Shown here: positions 8,664-16,749 of the stretch, piece after piece
How positions within the stretch are numbered: the first letter of the stretch is position 1
How the letters are laid out: each line of letters starts with the position of its first letter
Assembly (NCBI RefSeq): GCF_001426885.1
Contig: NZ_LMFP01000003.1
Coordinates: 1,046,720 to 1,110,719 of the forward strand
From: Pelomonas sp. Root1444
Lineage (GTDB): Bacteria; Pseudomonadota; Gammaproteobacteria; Burkholderiales; Burkholderiaceae_C
Length of the DNA stretch: 64,000 nucleotides
Direction: 5' to 3'
The notes under the pieces: model-generated
Seen by the model: the letters and a program-made list of their open reading frames with translations, nothing else
Databases searched by the model: none
What the model was told of the DNA's origin: nothing
Position numbers and translations under genes: made by a program

Positions 8664-10256
8664 ATGAGCGCCCCCTCGCGCCGACGCACCGCTGCCGCCA
8701 AGGGGTCGGCCCCCGTGCCTTCCCAGGTGCCCGCCATGCTGCCGCCGGGCGGCAGCTACCTGCAGCGCATCCTGAACGCCCGGGTCTATGAAGTCGCTCG
8801 TGAGACCGACCTGAGCGCCGCGACCAAGCTGTCCAAGCGCCTGGGCAACAAGGTCTGGCTCAAGCGCGAGGACGAGCAGGACGTCTTCAGCTTCAAGCTG
8901 CGCGGTGCCTACAACAAGATGGCCCACCTGACGCCCGAGCAACGCGCGGCGGGCGTCATCTGCGCCTCGGCGGGCAACCACGCGCAAGGCGTCGCGCTGT
9001 CGGCCAAGAAACTGGGCTGCCGCGCCGTCATCGTGATGCCGTTGACGACGCCGCAGGTCAAGGTCGACGCCGTCAAGGCGCTCGGCGGCGAGGCCGTGCT
9101 GTTCGGCGAGAGCTTCACGGACGCCTATGGCCATGCGCTGGAGCTCGAGAAGGCCCAGGGGCTGACCTTCGTCCACCCCTTCGACGACCCCGACGTCATC
9201 GCCGGCCAGGGCACCATCGCGATGGAGCTGCTGCGCCAGCATCCCGGCCCCATCGACGCCATCTTCGTGGCCATCGGCGGGGGCGGCCTCATCTCCGGCG
9301 TGGCGGCCTATGTCAAGGCGTTGCGGCCCGAGATCAAGATCATCGGCGTGCAGACGACGGACTCCGACGCGATGCTGCGCTCGGTCAGGGCCGGCCGCCG
9401 CGTTCAGCTGCAGGACGTGGGGCTGTTTGCCGACGGCACGGCCGTCAAGCTGGTCGGCGAAGAGACCTTCCGCATCGCCCGCGAGCTGGTCGACGACTTC
9501 ATCGTGGTCGACACCGACGCCGTCTGCGCGGCGATCAAGGACGTCTTCGAAGACACCCGCTCCATCCTCGAGCCCTCGGGCGCGATGAGCGTCGCGGCCG
9601 TCAAGCAATACGTGGCGGCCACCGGCGCCAAGGGCCAGAGCTTGGTGGCCATCACCTGCGGCGCCAACATGAACTTCGACCGCCTGCGCTTCGTCGCCGA
9701 GCGGGCCGAAGTCGGCGAGCACCGCGAGGCGCTGTTCGCCGTCACCATTCCCGAGGCGCGCGGCAGCTTCAAGCGTTTCTGCGAGCTGCTCGGGCCGCGC
9801 AGCGTCACCGAGTTCAACTATCGCATCGCCGACGCCGATGTCGCCCACATCTTCGTCGGCATCGCCATCTCCAAGCCCGAAGAGGCCGCCAAACTGGCCC
9901 GTACCTTCAGCAAGGCCGGGTTCGAGACGCTGGACCTGACGACCAACGAGATGGCCAAGCAGCATCTCCGCCACATGGTCGGCGGCCGCAGCGAGCTGGC
10001 ACGCGACGAGCGCCTGTACCGCTTCGTCTTCCCCGAGCGTCCCGGCGCCCTGATGAAGTTCCTGTCCAGCATGCATCCGGACTGGAACATCAGCCTGTTC
10101 CACTACCGCAACCAGGGCGCCGACCACGGTCGCATCCTTGTCGGCATCCAGGTGCCACGCGGTGATGCCGCGGCCTTGCGGGAGTTTCTTGCCAGCCTGA
10201 ATTACCCGTTTGAAGACGAATCGGCGAACCCCGCCTATCGCTTGTTCCTGGCTTGA
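8664..10256 (+). CDS. ilvA: threonine ammonia-lyase, biosynthetic (IlvA)
   Basis: A PLP enzyme converting threonine to 2-oxobutanoate, the first committed step of isoleucine synthesis. The catalytic domain has the PLP lysine motif SFKLRGAYNKM, the ASAGNHAQGVA loop and the glycine-rich phosphate loop GGGGLISGV. The C-terminus carries two ACT-like regulatory modules (for example ALFAVTIPEARGSFKRFCELLG and RLYRFVFPERPGALMKFLSSM), as in the long isoleucine-inhibited form. At 530 residues it is of normal length, with a short extra N-terminal tail. The ATG at 8664 follows GGAGA. In-frame codons upstream run through the terminator and are not credible. Confidence 0.96.
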   Translation: MSAPSRRRTAAAKGSAPVPSQVPAMLPPGGSYLQRILNARVYEVARETDLSAATKLSKRLGNKVWLKREDEQDVFSFKLRGAYNKMAHLTPEQRAAGVICASAGNHAQGVALSAKKLGCRAVIVMPLTTPQVKVDAVKALGGEAVLFGESFTDAYGHALELEKAQGLTFVHPFDDPDVIAGQGTIAMELLRQHPGPIDAIFVAIGGGGLISGVAAYVKALRPEIKIIGVQTTDSDAMLRSVRAGRRVQLQDVGLFADGTAVKLVGEETFRIARELVDDFIVVDTDAVCAAIKDVFEDTRSILEPSGAMSVAAVKQYVAATGAKGQSLVAITCGANMNFDRLRFVAERAEVGEHREALFAVTIPEARGSFKRFCELLGPRSVTEFNYRIADADVAHIFVGIAISKPEEAAKLARTFSKAGFETLDLTTNEMAKQHLRHMVGGRSELARDERLYRFVFPERPGALMKFLSSMHPDWNISLFHYRNQGADHGRILVGIQVPRGDAAALREFLASLNYPFEDESANPAYRLFLA

Positions 10257-10289
10257 GTTGAAATCCGGGGGCCTGACAACGCCTGCGCC

Positions 10290-11363
10290 ATGACCGTCGC
10301 CCAACAGTCGCTGATTTCCCCCACCGCCAATCCAGAACTGGAACGGGCGCTTCGCGACCGTGTCGACCGACGCTCGGCCATCGCTGGCGGGCTGGGCGAA
10401 CTGGAGCCGCTGGCCGTCCGCCTGGGCCTCGTGCAGAACAGCCTGACGCCCCGCTTCCGTGACCCCGTGCTCGCGCTGTTCGCGGCCGACCACGGCATCG
10501 TCGTCGACGGCGTCGGCGCGCAATGGGGCCGGGCCACCAAGGACCAGGTCCAGATGGCCTTGCACGCGCAGCTGCCGGTGTCCGTCTTTGCGCGGCTGCA
10601 GGGCATGCACCTGACGGTCGTCGATTGCGGCGTCGCCGAGAACCTGCCGCCCCATGCGCGGCTGCTTGCCCGCAAGGTCGCACACGGCACGCGCAACGCG
10701 CGCACGGCCCAGGCCATGAGCCTGGAACAGGCCCACGCCGGCGTGCGCGTCGGCATGGAGATCGCCGACAACCTGCCCGGCAACGTGCTGGCCTGCGCCA
10801 GCATGGGCCAGGGCTCGGCGGAATGCGCAGCCCTCGTGCTGTCGCGCCTGGCCGACCAGCCGGTGCGCGACTTCGTCGTGTCCGGCCCGGCCATGCGCCA
10901 GGACGACCTCACCCACCTGCTCGACGTGCTGCACGGCGCTCTGGCCCGGCACCGTGACGCCAAGGAACCGATGGACCTGCTGGCGGCCTTCGGCGGCTAC
11001 GAGCTGGCCGTCATGGTGGGCGCCATGCTGGTGGCGGCCAGCAAGCGCAGCCTCATCATCGTGGACGGCATCGCCGCTTGCGCCGCGCTCAAGCTCGCGT
11101 CGCTGATCTGCGCGCCCGTCACCGACTACGCGGTGTTCTGCCGCAGCCACGTGCACCGCGGCCTGGACGAGGCGCTGACCTTGTTCCATGCCTCGGCGCT
11201 GCTGGAGCTGGGCATGGACAGCGCCGACGGCACCGGCGCAGCGCTGGCCTGGCCCATGATCCGCGCGGCGGCCGCGCTGCTGACCGACTTGCACGAGGTC
11301 GCGGAAGCCCGCCTCGCCACGCGGCCCGAGCCCGGCGCACAGGTGCCGACCCTCGGCGCCTGA
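10290..11363 (+). CDS. CobT-like protein (nicotinate-nucleotide-dimethylbenzimidazole phosphoribosyltransferase family), altered active site
   Basis: Homology to CobT is clear: GGLGELEPLAVRLGLVQ near the N-terminus, ADHGIVVDGV (residues 67-76), GGYELAVMVGAMLVAA (235-250), LIIVDGIAACAALK (255-268) and DGTGAALAWP (313-322). Canonical CobT attaches the lower base in cobalamin synthesis. Two regions differ. The usual EGTGAA glutamate is Asp313, and the GEMGIGNTT loop reads ASMGQGSAE (170-178), so both acidic residues implicated in catalysis in the Salmonella enzyme are changed. No other cobalamin gene or cobalamin riboswitch is near. It could be a paralogue using another base, a regulatory homologue, or a decayed enzyme. 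Confidence 0.75.
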   Translation: MTVAQQSLISPTANPELERALRDRVDRRSAIAGGLGELEPLAVRLGLVQNSLTPRFRDPVLALFAADHGIVVDGVGAQWGRATKDQVQMALHAQLPVSVFARLQGMHLTVVDCGVAENLPPHARLLARKVAHGTRNARTAQAMSLEQAHAGVRVGMEIADNLPGNVLACASMGQGSAECAALVLSRLADQPVRDFVVSGPAMRQDDLTHLLDVLHGALARHRDAKEPMDLLAAFGGYELAVMVGAMLVAASKRSLIIVDGIAACAALKLASLICAPVTDYAVFCRSHVHRGLDEALTLFHASALLELGMDSADGTGAALAWPMIRAAAALLTDLHEVAEARLATRPEPGAQVPTLGA

Positions 11364-11366
11364 AGA

Positions 11367-11990
11367 TCAGCGCTGCTGCAACATCTGGGGCTGGTTCGGC
11401 GCAGACGCAGCCAAGGGCACGCCACCGTACATCGGGGGCCTCATCGTCTGACCCTGCGGGGGTTGAACCGGCGGCTGCATCTGCTCGGCGGCGGCGGGCG
11501 GATTGCCGCCAAGCACGACGGGCGACGGCGCGGCCGGCGGCAGCGAGCCGGTCATCGGCGCAGCGGGCGGGCTGATCTCCAGCACCTGCGTGGGTGCCTG
11601 CCCGACCAGGCCGAGGCTGGCGCTCCGGGTATCGACGCGCAGCAGGCGCAGCTCGCCATCGACAACCGCACCGACGCGCACCGTGCGCGGCACGCCGTCC
11701 ACTTCGATCAGCGCCACGCCCTCGCCCGCGTCCGCGGCACGGGCGCTCTTTGGCGCCACGACACCCAGCAGGCGCAGGCGGGTTGACGGCGCGACCTCGG
11801 GGGCAGCGACCGGTTCCGGCGGAGCCACACCGAGCAGCCGGCCGAGGTCGACCTGCGTGGCGCGGGCCTCGCCAGCCGGCACCGCCGACGGCGGCATGGC
11901 CAGCGGCCGCGCGAACAACTGCAGGCCCCAGTAAGCCACCGAGCCGCCAAGCAGCAGCCACACCGAAAACGCCGTGAATCGAGCAAGCAT
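11367..11990 (-). CDS. gspC: type II secretion system protein GspC (inner-membrane/secretin connector)
   Basis: The 207-residue protein has one N-terminal membrane helix (FTAFSVWLLLGGSVAYWGLQLFA) and a periplasmic homology region. That region contains LRLLGVVAPKSARAADAGEGVALIEVDGVPRTVRVGAVVDGELRLLRVD, the HR domain of GspC that contacts the secretin N-domains. The C-terminal part is Pro/Gln-rich and lacks a PDZ domain. The gene is on the opposite strand to the rest of the cluster and diverges from gspG. Its stop abuts the CobT-like gene. GspC links the inner-membrane platform to the outer-membrane secretin. Confidence 0.85.
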   Translation of the reverse strand: MLARFTAFSVWLLLGGSVAYWGLQLFARPLAMPPSAVPAGEARATQVDLGRLLGVAPPEPVAAPEVAPSTRLRLLGVVAPKSARAADAGEGVALIEVDGVPRTVRVGAVVDGELRLLRVDTRSASLGLVGQAPTQVLEISPPAAPMTGSLPPAAPSPVVLGGNPPAAAEQMQPPVQPPQGQTMRPPMYGGVPLAASAPNQPQMLQQR

Positions 11991-12044
11991 CAGGCCATTA
12001 TGATGGCCCGCTCACCCCAGCTTCTGCGCTTCCACGCCTCCGCC

Positions 12045-12467
12045 ATGCGCCGTTCCTTTCTCGCCCGCGGCTTCACGCTGATCGAACTGCTGGTCGTGCT
12101 CGTCATCATCGGCGTGCTCGCAGCCCTTGTCGTGCCCAATGTGCTGGACCGCGCCGAGGACGCACGGGTCACCGCCGCGCGCACCGATGTCAACAACCTG
12201 ATGCAGGCACTGAAGCTCTACAAGCTCGACAACCAGCGCTACCCCAGCGCCGAGCAAGGCTTGAATGCCCTGGTGCAGAAGCCCACGGCCGGCACGCCGC
12301 CGCCGAACTGGAAGCCCTATCTGGAAAAGCTGCCCAACGACCCCTGGGGCCACCCCTACCAATTCGCCAACCCCGGCGTGAAGGGCGAGGTCGATGTCTA
12401 CAGCTTTGGCGCCGACGGCCGCGCCGGCGGCGAGGGCCGTGACGCGGACATCGGCTCCTGGCAGTGA
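12045..12467 (+). CDS. gspG: type II secretion major pseudopilin GspG
   Basis: The prepilin leader MRRSFLARG is followed by FTLIELLVVLVIIGVLAALVVP, with the conserved Glu5 of mature pseudopilins. Next come the GspG blocks VNNLMQALKLYKLDNQRYPSAEQGLNALV, LPNDPWGHPYQF and YSFGADGRAGGEG, including the calcium-site region. It forms the pseudopilus that pushes substrates through the secretin. I prefer ATG 12045 because it gives a normal nine-residue leader; in-frame ATG codons at 12000 and 12003 would extend it by 14-15 residues. First gene of the plus-strand gsp operon. Confidence 0.93.
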   Translation: MRRSFLARGFTLIELLVVLVIIGVLAALVVPNVLDRAEDARVTAARTDVNNLMQALKLYKLDNQRYPSAEQGLNALVQKPTAGTPPPNWKPYLEKLPNDPWGHPYQFANPGVKGEVDVYSFGADGRAGGEGRDADIGSWQ

Positions 12468-12915
12468 GCGCGGCAGGGCCGGCGGCTTCACCCTCATCGA
12501 GCTGCTGGTCGTCGTCGCGCTGATCGCCATCACCAGCGCCACCATCTCCCTGGCGCTGCGCGACCCGGGCGAGCTGCAGTTGCAGCGCGAGGCCCAACGC
12601 CTGGCCGCATTGCTCGAGGCGGCGCGCGCCGAAAGCCGTGCCTCGGGGCTGGCCGTGCGCTGGATCCCGCGAGGCAGCAAGGCCGGCGAGGATTTCCAGT
12701 TCACCGGGCTGCCGCGCACGCTGCAGCTGCCGTCACGCTGGCTCGGCGATCCGGTGGCCGTGCAGATCGAGAACGCCAGCGTGGCCAACCCCGGCCTCGT
12801 GCTCGGGCCCGAGCCGGTCATCCCGGCCCAGCGCCTGCGCCTGCAACTGGGCAGCCAGCAGGTGGTGCTGGCCACCGACGGCCTCGCGGCTTTCGACGTC
12901 GTCACGCCGCAATGA
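12394..12915 (+). CDS. gspH: type II secretion minor pseudopilin GspH
   Basis: A type IV prepilin-like protein with GG|FTLIELLVVVALIAITSATISLAL after a long leader, then a GspH-type globular domain (REAQRLAALLEAARAESRASGLAVRW). The only ATG start (12394) lies inside gspG and gives an unusual leader of about 31 residues. A GTG at 12439 would shorten it to about 16. Either way the genes overlap, suggesting translational coupling. GspH is part of the pseudopilus tip complex. The fold is certain; the start is not. Confidence 0.88.
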   Translation: MSTALAPTAAPAARAVTRTSAPGSERGRAGGFTLIELLVVVALIAITSATISLALRDPGELQLQREAQRLAALLEAARAESRASGLAVRWIPRGSKAGEDFQFTGLPRTLQLPSRWLGDPVAVQIENASVANPGLVLGPEPVIPAQRLRLQLGSQQVVLATDGLAAFDVVTPQ

Positions 12916-13271
12916 GGTCGCGCCAGCACGGCTTCACGCTGATCGAGGTGCTGGTGGCCCTGGTCATCGTCGCCATCGCGCTGGGCGCTGGCATCAAGGC
13001 CGCAGGCGCGCTGGCCACCAACGCCGAACGGCTGGCCCTGGTCAGCTCGGGCCAGTGGTGCGCTGAGAACATGCTGACCGAGCTGCGCCTGACGCGGCAA
13101 TTCCCGGACATCGGCGAAACGCCCTTCGCCTGCGAACAACTCGGCCGCAGCTACGCGGGCAAGCTCAAGGTCAGCCCCACGCCCAATCCGCAGTTCCGGC
13201 GCGTCGAGGCCGACATCGCCGACGACCAGGGCCGGCCGGTGCTGACCCTGTCCACCATCATGGGCCGGTGA
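12912..13271 (+). CDS. gspI: type II secretion minor pseudopilin GspI
   Basis: Leader MRSRQHG then FTLIEVLVALVIVAIALGAGIKAAG, with Glu5 present. The globular part contains WCAENMLTELRL and the typical GspI ending RRVEADIADDQGRPVLTLSTIMGR. The 119-residue length is normal. Its ATG overlaps the gspH stop (ATGA). It is a component of the GspI-J-K tip of the pseudopilus. Confidence 0.92.
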   Translation: MRSRQHGFTLIEVLVALVIVAIALGAGIKAAGALATNAERLALVSSGQWCAENMLTELRLTRQFPDIGETPFACEQLGRSYAGKLKVSPTPNPQFRRVEADIADDQGRPVLTLSTIMGR

Positions 13272-13273
13272 CG

Positions 13274-13894
13274 ATGCGCAGCAGCCGCGGCTTCACCCTC
13301 GTCGAAGTGCTGGTCGCCCTCGTCGTCATGGCGACGATGGCCGGCATGGCCTGGCGTGGCATCGACGCACTGATGCGCAGCCGCGAGATCGCGCAGGTGC
13401 GGCTGGCGCAGACGGCGCGGCTGCAGACCGTGCTGGCGCAGTGGGAGGTCGACCTGCGCGCCGTACAGAACAGCCACAGCATCGTCGAGCCGGTGTCCTT
13501 CGACGGCGGCAACCTGGTACTGACGCGCCAGGCTCCCGCCGGCCTGCAGGTCGTCGTCTGGAGCCTGCGCGAGGGCAGCCTGTGGCGCTGGGAAAGCCCG
13601 GCCCTGCGCACCGTGCAGGACCTGGAAGACCAGCGCCAGCGCGGCCTCCAGCAGTTGGCCCAGCGCAATCCGGCGCTGCGCGCCTTCGACGGCGTGGCGG
13701 CCTGGCAGTTCCACTGCTTCTGGGGCAACGCCTGGAGCAACTGCCAGTCCACCGGCAACGCATCCAACGCCGGCCCGGTCAACCCCAATGCCGTCTCGCA
13801 GCCGCCCTCGGGCCTGCGCATCACCATGCAGTTCGCCGAGGGCAGCGGCATGGTGGGCACGCTGACACGCGAGCTGGAGGTGACCGTGCGATGA
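13274..13894 (+). CDS. gspJ: type II secretion minor pseudopilin GspJ
   Basis: Leader MRSSRG then FTLVEVLVALVVMATMAGMAWRG (Glu5 present), followed by GspJ-like strands (LAQWEVDLRAVQNS, VVVWSLREGSLWRWESPALRT). An in-frame GTG six bases upstream (13268) overlaps the gspI stop and is an alternative start. The product of about 206 residues is of usual size. It partners with GspI and GspK at the pseudopilus tip. Confidence 0.92.
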   Translation: MRSSRGFTLVEVLVALVVMATMAGMAWRGIDALMRSREIAQVRLAQTARLQTVLAQWEVDLRAVQNSHSIVEPVSFDGGNLVLTRQAPAGLQVVVWSLREGSLWRWESPALRTVQDLEDQRQRGLQQLAQRNPALRAFDGVAAWQFHCFWGNAWSNCQSTGNASNAGPVNPNAVSQPPSGLRITMQFAEGSGMVGTLTRELEVTVR

Positions 13895-14871
13895 CCGCCC
13901 GCCGTGACCAACAAGGCGCAGCCCTGCTGACCGCGATGATCATCGTCACGCTGATCGCCAGCCTCGCGGCCGGCATGGTCTGGCAGCAGTACCGCGCCGT
14001 GCAGACCGAGGCGGCCGACCGCGCCCGTGCGCAAAGCACCTGGATCCTGCAGGGTGCGCTGGACTGGGCGCGGCTCATCCTGCAGGAGGATGCCAAGGGC
14101 AACCGCAACAAGCCCGTCGACCACCTCGGCGAGCCGTGGTCCGTGCCGCTGGCCGAGGCGCGGCTGTCGACCTTCCTGGCCGCCGACAACGCCGCCGCGA
14201 GCAACGACGAAGGCCCCGAGGCCTTCCTGTCCGGCAGCATCGAGGACGCGCAGAGCCACTACAACCTGCGCGCGCTGCTCGGCGGCGCCCAGGTGCCCGA
14301 ACAGGAGCAGCGCGTGCTGGAGCGCTTGTGCAACCAGGTCAACGCGCCGCCGGGCACCGCTGCGGTCATCATCAACGGCCTGCGTGCGGCCTTCCCCGCG
14401 CCGGCCAGCGGCGCCAGTGCGCCGTCCAGCAGCGCGTCGGACGTCGAGAGCGGCCCACTGCAGCCCGCCGGGCTCGACCAGCTCAGCTGGCTGGGGCTCG
14501 ATGCGGACACGCTGGCTCGCCTGCAGCCTTATGTCGTGCTGCTGCCCAAACCCACGCCGGTCAACCTGAACACCGCCCCGCGGGAGGTCATCGCGGCGCT
14601 GTTCGATGGCGTCACGCTGGCCGACGCCGAGCGCCTGGTGCAAAACCGCAAGGGCCGGCCGCTGCAGAACACGGCGGACGCCGCCGCCTTCCTGCCCGCC
14701 ACCGTGCAGATCGCCGCCGGCCGCGCCTCGGTGGATTCATCCTTTTTCATCATCACCGGCCGCTTGCGCCTGGACGAACGCCAGCTGGAGCAGCGCTCGC
14801 TGATCGAGCGCCAGGGCCTCACGGTGGTCGTGCTGGCGCGCGAGCGCATCAACCAGCTGATCGACCGCTGA
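13891..14871 (+). CDS. gspK: type II secretion minor pseudopilin GspK
   Basis: The start MTARRDQQG|AALLTAMIIVTLIASLAAGM lacks Glu at position 5 of the mature protein, a known property of GspK, which caps the pseudopilus. The large globular region contains the saposin-like/helix-hairpin section with PTPVNLNTAPREVIAALFDGVTLADAERLVQNRKGRPLQN, diagnostic for the family. Length is 326 residues. The ATG overlaps the gspJ stop by four bases. A Ser/Ala-rich insert (about residues 170-188) is a likely loop. Confidence 0.92.
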   Translation: MTARRDQQGAALLTAMIIVTLIASLAAGMVWQQYRAVQTEAADRARAQSTWILQGALDWARLILQEDAKGNRNKPVDHLGEPWSVPLAEARLSTFLAADNAAASNDEGPEAFLSGSIEDAQSHYNLRALLGGAQVPEQEQRVLERLCNQVNAPPGTAAVIINGLRAAFPAPASGASAPSSSASDVESGPLQPAGLDQLSWLGLDADTLARLQPYVVLLPKPTPVNLNTAPREVIAALFDGVTLADAERLVQNRKGRPLQNTADAAAFLPATVQIAAGRASVDSSFFIITGRLRLDERQLEQRSLIERQGLTVVVLARERINQLIDR

Positions 14872-14965
14872 AATGACGGCTGCAACAGATCCGCACCGCA
14901 AGTCTTTGATTCAAGCCGTCAACGCCTCAGCCCCCTCCTAGAATGCGCCGCGCCTGCCTGCCCCT

Positions 14966-16222
14966 ATGAGTACCCTGCTGCTGTTCCTGCCCCCCCGGAC
15001 GCGCCTGCGCGCCCTGGGCCGAGCCGCGCCCGCGGCGGCGGACCTGACACGCGCTGGCGCGCCGCGCGAGTACGACTGGGCGCTGACGCCCGACGGCCGC
15101 CAGGTCAGCTCGGAAGGCCGCTCGCTCGCCGCCGGCCTGCCGGCCGCGGACAGCGTCATCGCCCTCGTCGCCGAATCGGACATCAGCTGGCGCTGCGTCG
15201 ACCTGCCCCGCGCTGGCCGGCAGATGCGCGCGGCGCTGGCCGGCAAGCTCGAGGAACTGGTGCTCGACGATCCCGAGCTGCTGCACTTCGCGCTGGAGCC
15301 CGACGCGGTCGGGGGCGACACCGCGTGGGTCGCCATCACGTCGCGCGCCTGGCTCGCCGAGCATCTGGCGCACCTTGACGCGGCCCATGTCTTCGTCGAC
15401 CGCGTCGCGCCGCTGTCGTGGCCGGACGAACTGCCGCGCGGCCATTTCTTCGAAGCGAACGGGCCCGGGGAAGATGGCGTCGCCCTGCGCTGGAGTCACA
15501 GCGACGGCGTCGCCACGCTGCCCCTGCAGGGTGGCCTGGCGCGCCAGTTCTTTCCCCCCGGCCTCGTGCACGCGGCGCAGTGGACGGCCACGCCCGGCAT
15601 TGCCACGACGGCCGAGCGCTGGCTGGGTACGACGGTCAGCGTACAGACGCCGGCCCAGCGCGCACTGGCCGTCATCGACAACGCCTGGAACCTGCGCCAG
15701 TTCGACCTCGCGCCGCGCGCCCGCGGTGTGCGCGCCCTGCGGCTCGTCAGCCGCGCGCTGATGCGCAAGCCCTGGCAGCCGGCGCGCTACGGCCTGGCCG
15801 CCCTGCTCGTCGTGCAGCTCATCGGCCTGAACCTGTGGGCCTGGCACCAGAACCGCGAGCTGGCCGCGCGCCGCACGGCCATCACGGCCACCTTGACGGG
15901 CGCCTTCCCGCAGGTGCGTGCCATCCTGGATGCACCGGTGCAGATGCAAAAGCAGCTCGACCTGCTGCGCGCCAGCGCCGGCAGCGTCGGCGAGCAAGAC
16001 CTGGAAGCCCTGCTCGGTGCCGCCGCCACCGCCTGGCCGTCGGACCGCCCGCCCGCCGAGGCGCTGGCCTTCGAGCCCGGCCGCCTCACCGTGTCGGCCC
16101 AGGGTTGGAGCCAGCCGCAGGTCGACAACTTCCGCACCCAATTGCAGAGCGACGGCTGGCGGCTGGACGCCAGCGAAGGCAAGCTGACCGTCAGCCGCGC
16201 CAGCGCCCAAGGAGGCCGCTGA
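14966..16222 (+). CDS. gspL: type II secretion platform protein GspL
   Basis: The 418-residue bitopic protein has a cytoplasmic actin-like domain (about residues 1-270, including VIALVAESDISWRCVDLP and VFVDRVAPLSWPDELP). A single membrane helix follows (YGLAALLVVQLIGLNLWAWHQ, about 275-295), then a small periplasmic ferredoxin-like domain. GspL recruits the ATPase GspE and pairs with GspM. It follows gspK after a 94-base gap. That gap contains CCCCCTCCTAGAAT, with TAGAAT as a possible -10 box, so an internal promoter is possible here. Confidence 0.9.
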   Translation: MSTLLLFLPPRTRLRALGRAAPAAADLTRAGAPREYDWALTPDGRQVSSEGRSLAAGLPAADSVIALVAESDISWRCVDLPRAGRQMRAALAGKLEELVLDDPELLHFALEPDAVGGDTAWVAITSRAWLAEHLAHLDAAHVFVDRVAPLSWPDELPRGHFFEANGPGEDGVALRWSHSDGVATLPLQGGLARQFFPPGLVHAAQWTATPGIATTAERWLGTTVSVQTPAQRALAVIDNAWNLRQFDLAPRARGVRALRLVSRALMRKPWQPARYGLAALLVVQLIGLNLWAWHQNRELAARRTAITATLTGAFPQVRAILDAPVQMQKQLDLLRASAGSVGEQDLEALLGAAATAWPSDRPPAEALAFEPGRLTVSAQGWSQPQVDNFRTQLQSDGWRLDASEGKLTVSRASAQGGR

Positions 16223-16749
16223 TGGTCCGCTTCAACACCTCCACCAGCGGCGACGGCCTGGCCGCCCAGCTGCGCCATGCCCGCGCCCAGGCACTGGGCC
16301 AGTGGCAGTCCCTCGGCGAGCGGGAACGCCTGGCCGTCGCCAGCATCGGCGTGCTGCTGGGGCTGACGCTGGCCTGGGCCCTGCTGCTGGGCCCGGCCCT
16401 GCGCACGCTGAAGACGGCACCCGCCGAACTCGAGTCCCTGGAGCTGCAACTGCAGCAGATGCAGGCCCAGGCCCAGGAGGCCCGCACGCTGCGGGCCGCG
16501 CCGACGGTGCCGCCCGCGCAGGCGCAGGCGGCGCTGAAGGCTTCGGTCGACCATCTCGGCGCAGTCGCCCGCCTGACGCTGACCGGCGACCGTGCCGTCG
16601 TCGCACTCAATGGCATCTCGACGCCGGCCCTGCAGGGCTTCCTCGGCGAGGTGCGGTCCGCGGCGCGCGCCCGCCCCATCGAAGCGCAGCTGACCCGTGG
16701 CCCCAATGGCTACTCCGGCAGCATCGTCCTCAGCCTGGGAGAGGTCTGA
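16222..16749 (+). CDS. gspM: type II secretion platform protein GspM
   Basis: The 175-residue protein has a cytoplasmic N-terminus, one membrane helix (LAVASIGVLLGLTLAWALLLGPAL), a coiled-coil-like stretch rich in Glu/Gln/Ala (ELESLELQLQQMQAQAQEARTL) and a small periplasmic domain (QGFLGEVRSAARARPIEAQLTR). This is the GspM layout, and position after gspL confirms it. The ATG overlaps the gspL stop by one base. It dimerises with GspL and links it to GspC. Confidence 0.9.
   Translation: MVRFNTSTSGDGLAAQLRHARAQALGQWQSLGERERLAVASIGVLLGLTLAWALLLGPALRTLKTAPAELESLELQLQQMQAQAQEARTLRAAPTVPPAQAQAALKASVDHLGAVARLTLTGDRAVVALNGISTPALQGFLGEVRSAARARPIEAQLTRGPNGYSGSIVLSLGEV

Noticed and set aside
10257-10289. 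Cobalamin riboswitch upstream of the CobT-like gene
   Set aside because: Only 33 bases separate it from ilvA and no B12-box-like sequence is present.
8628-11294. 888-codon open frame on the minus strand opposite ilvA and the CobT-like gene
   Set aside because: Antisense shadow caused by GC-rich codon use; composition is Arg/Ala/Gly/His-rich with no family motif, while the plus strand holds clear genes.
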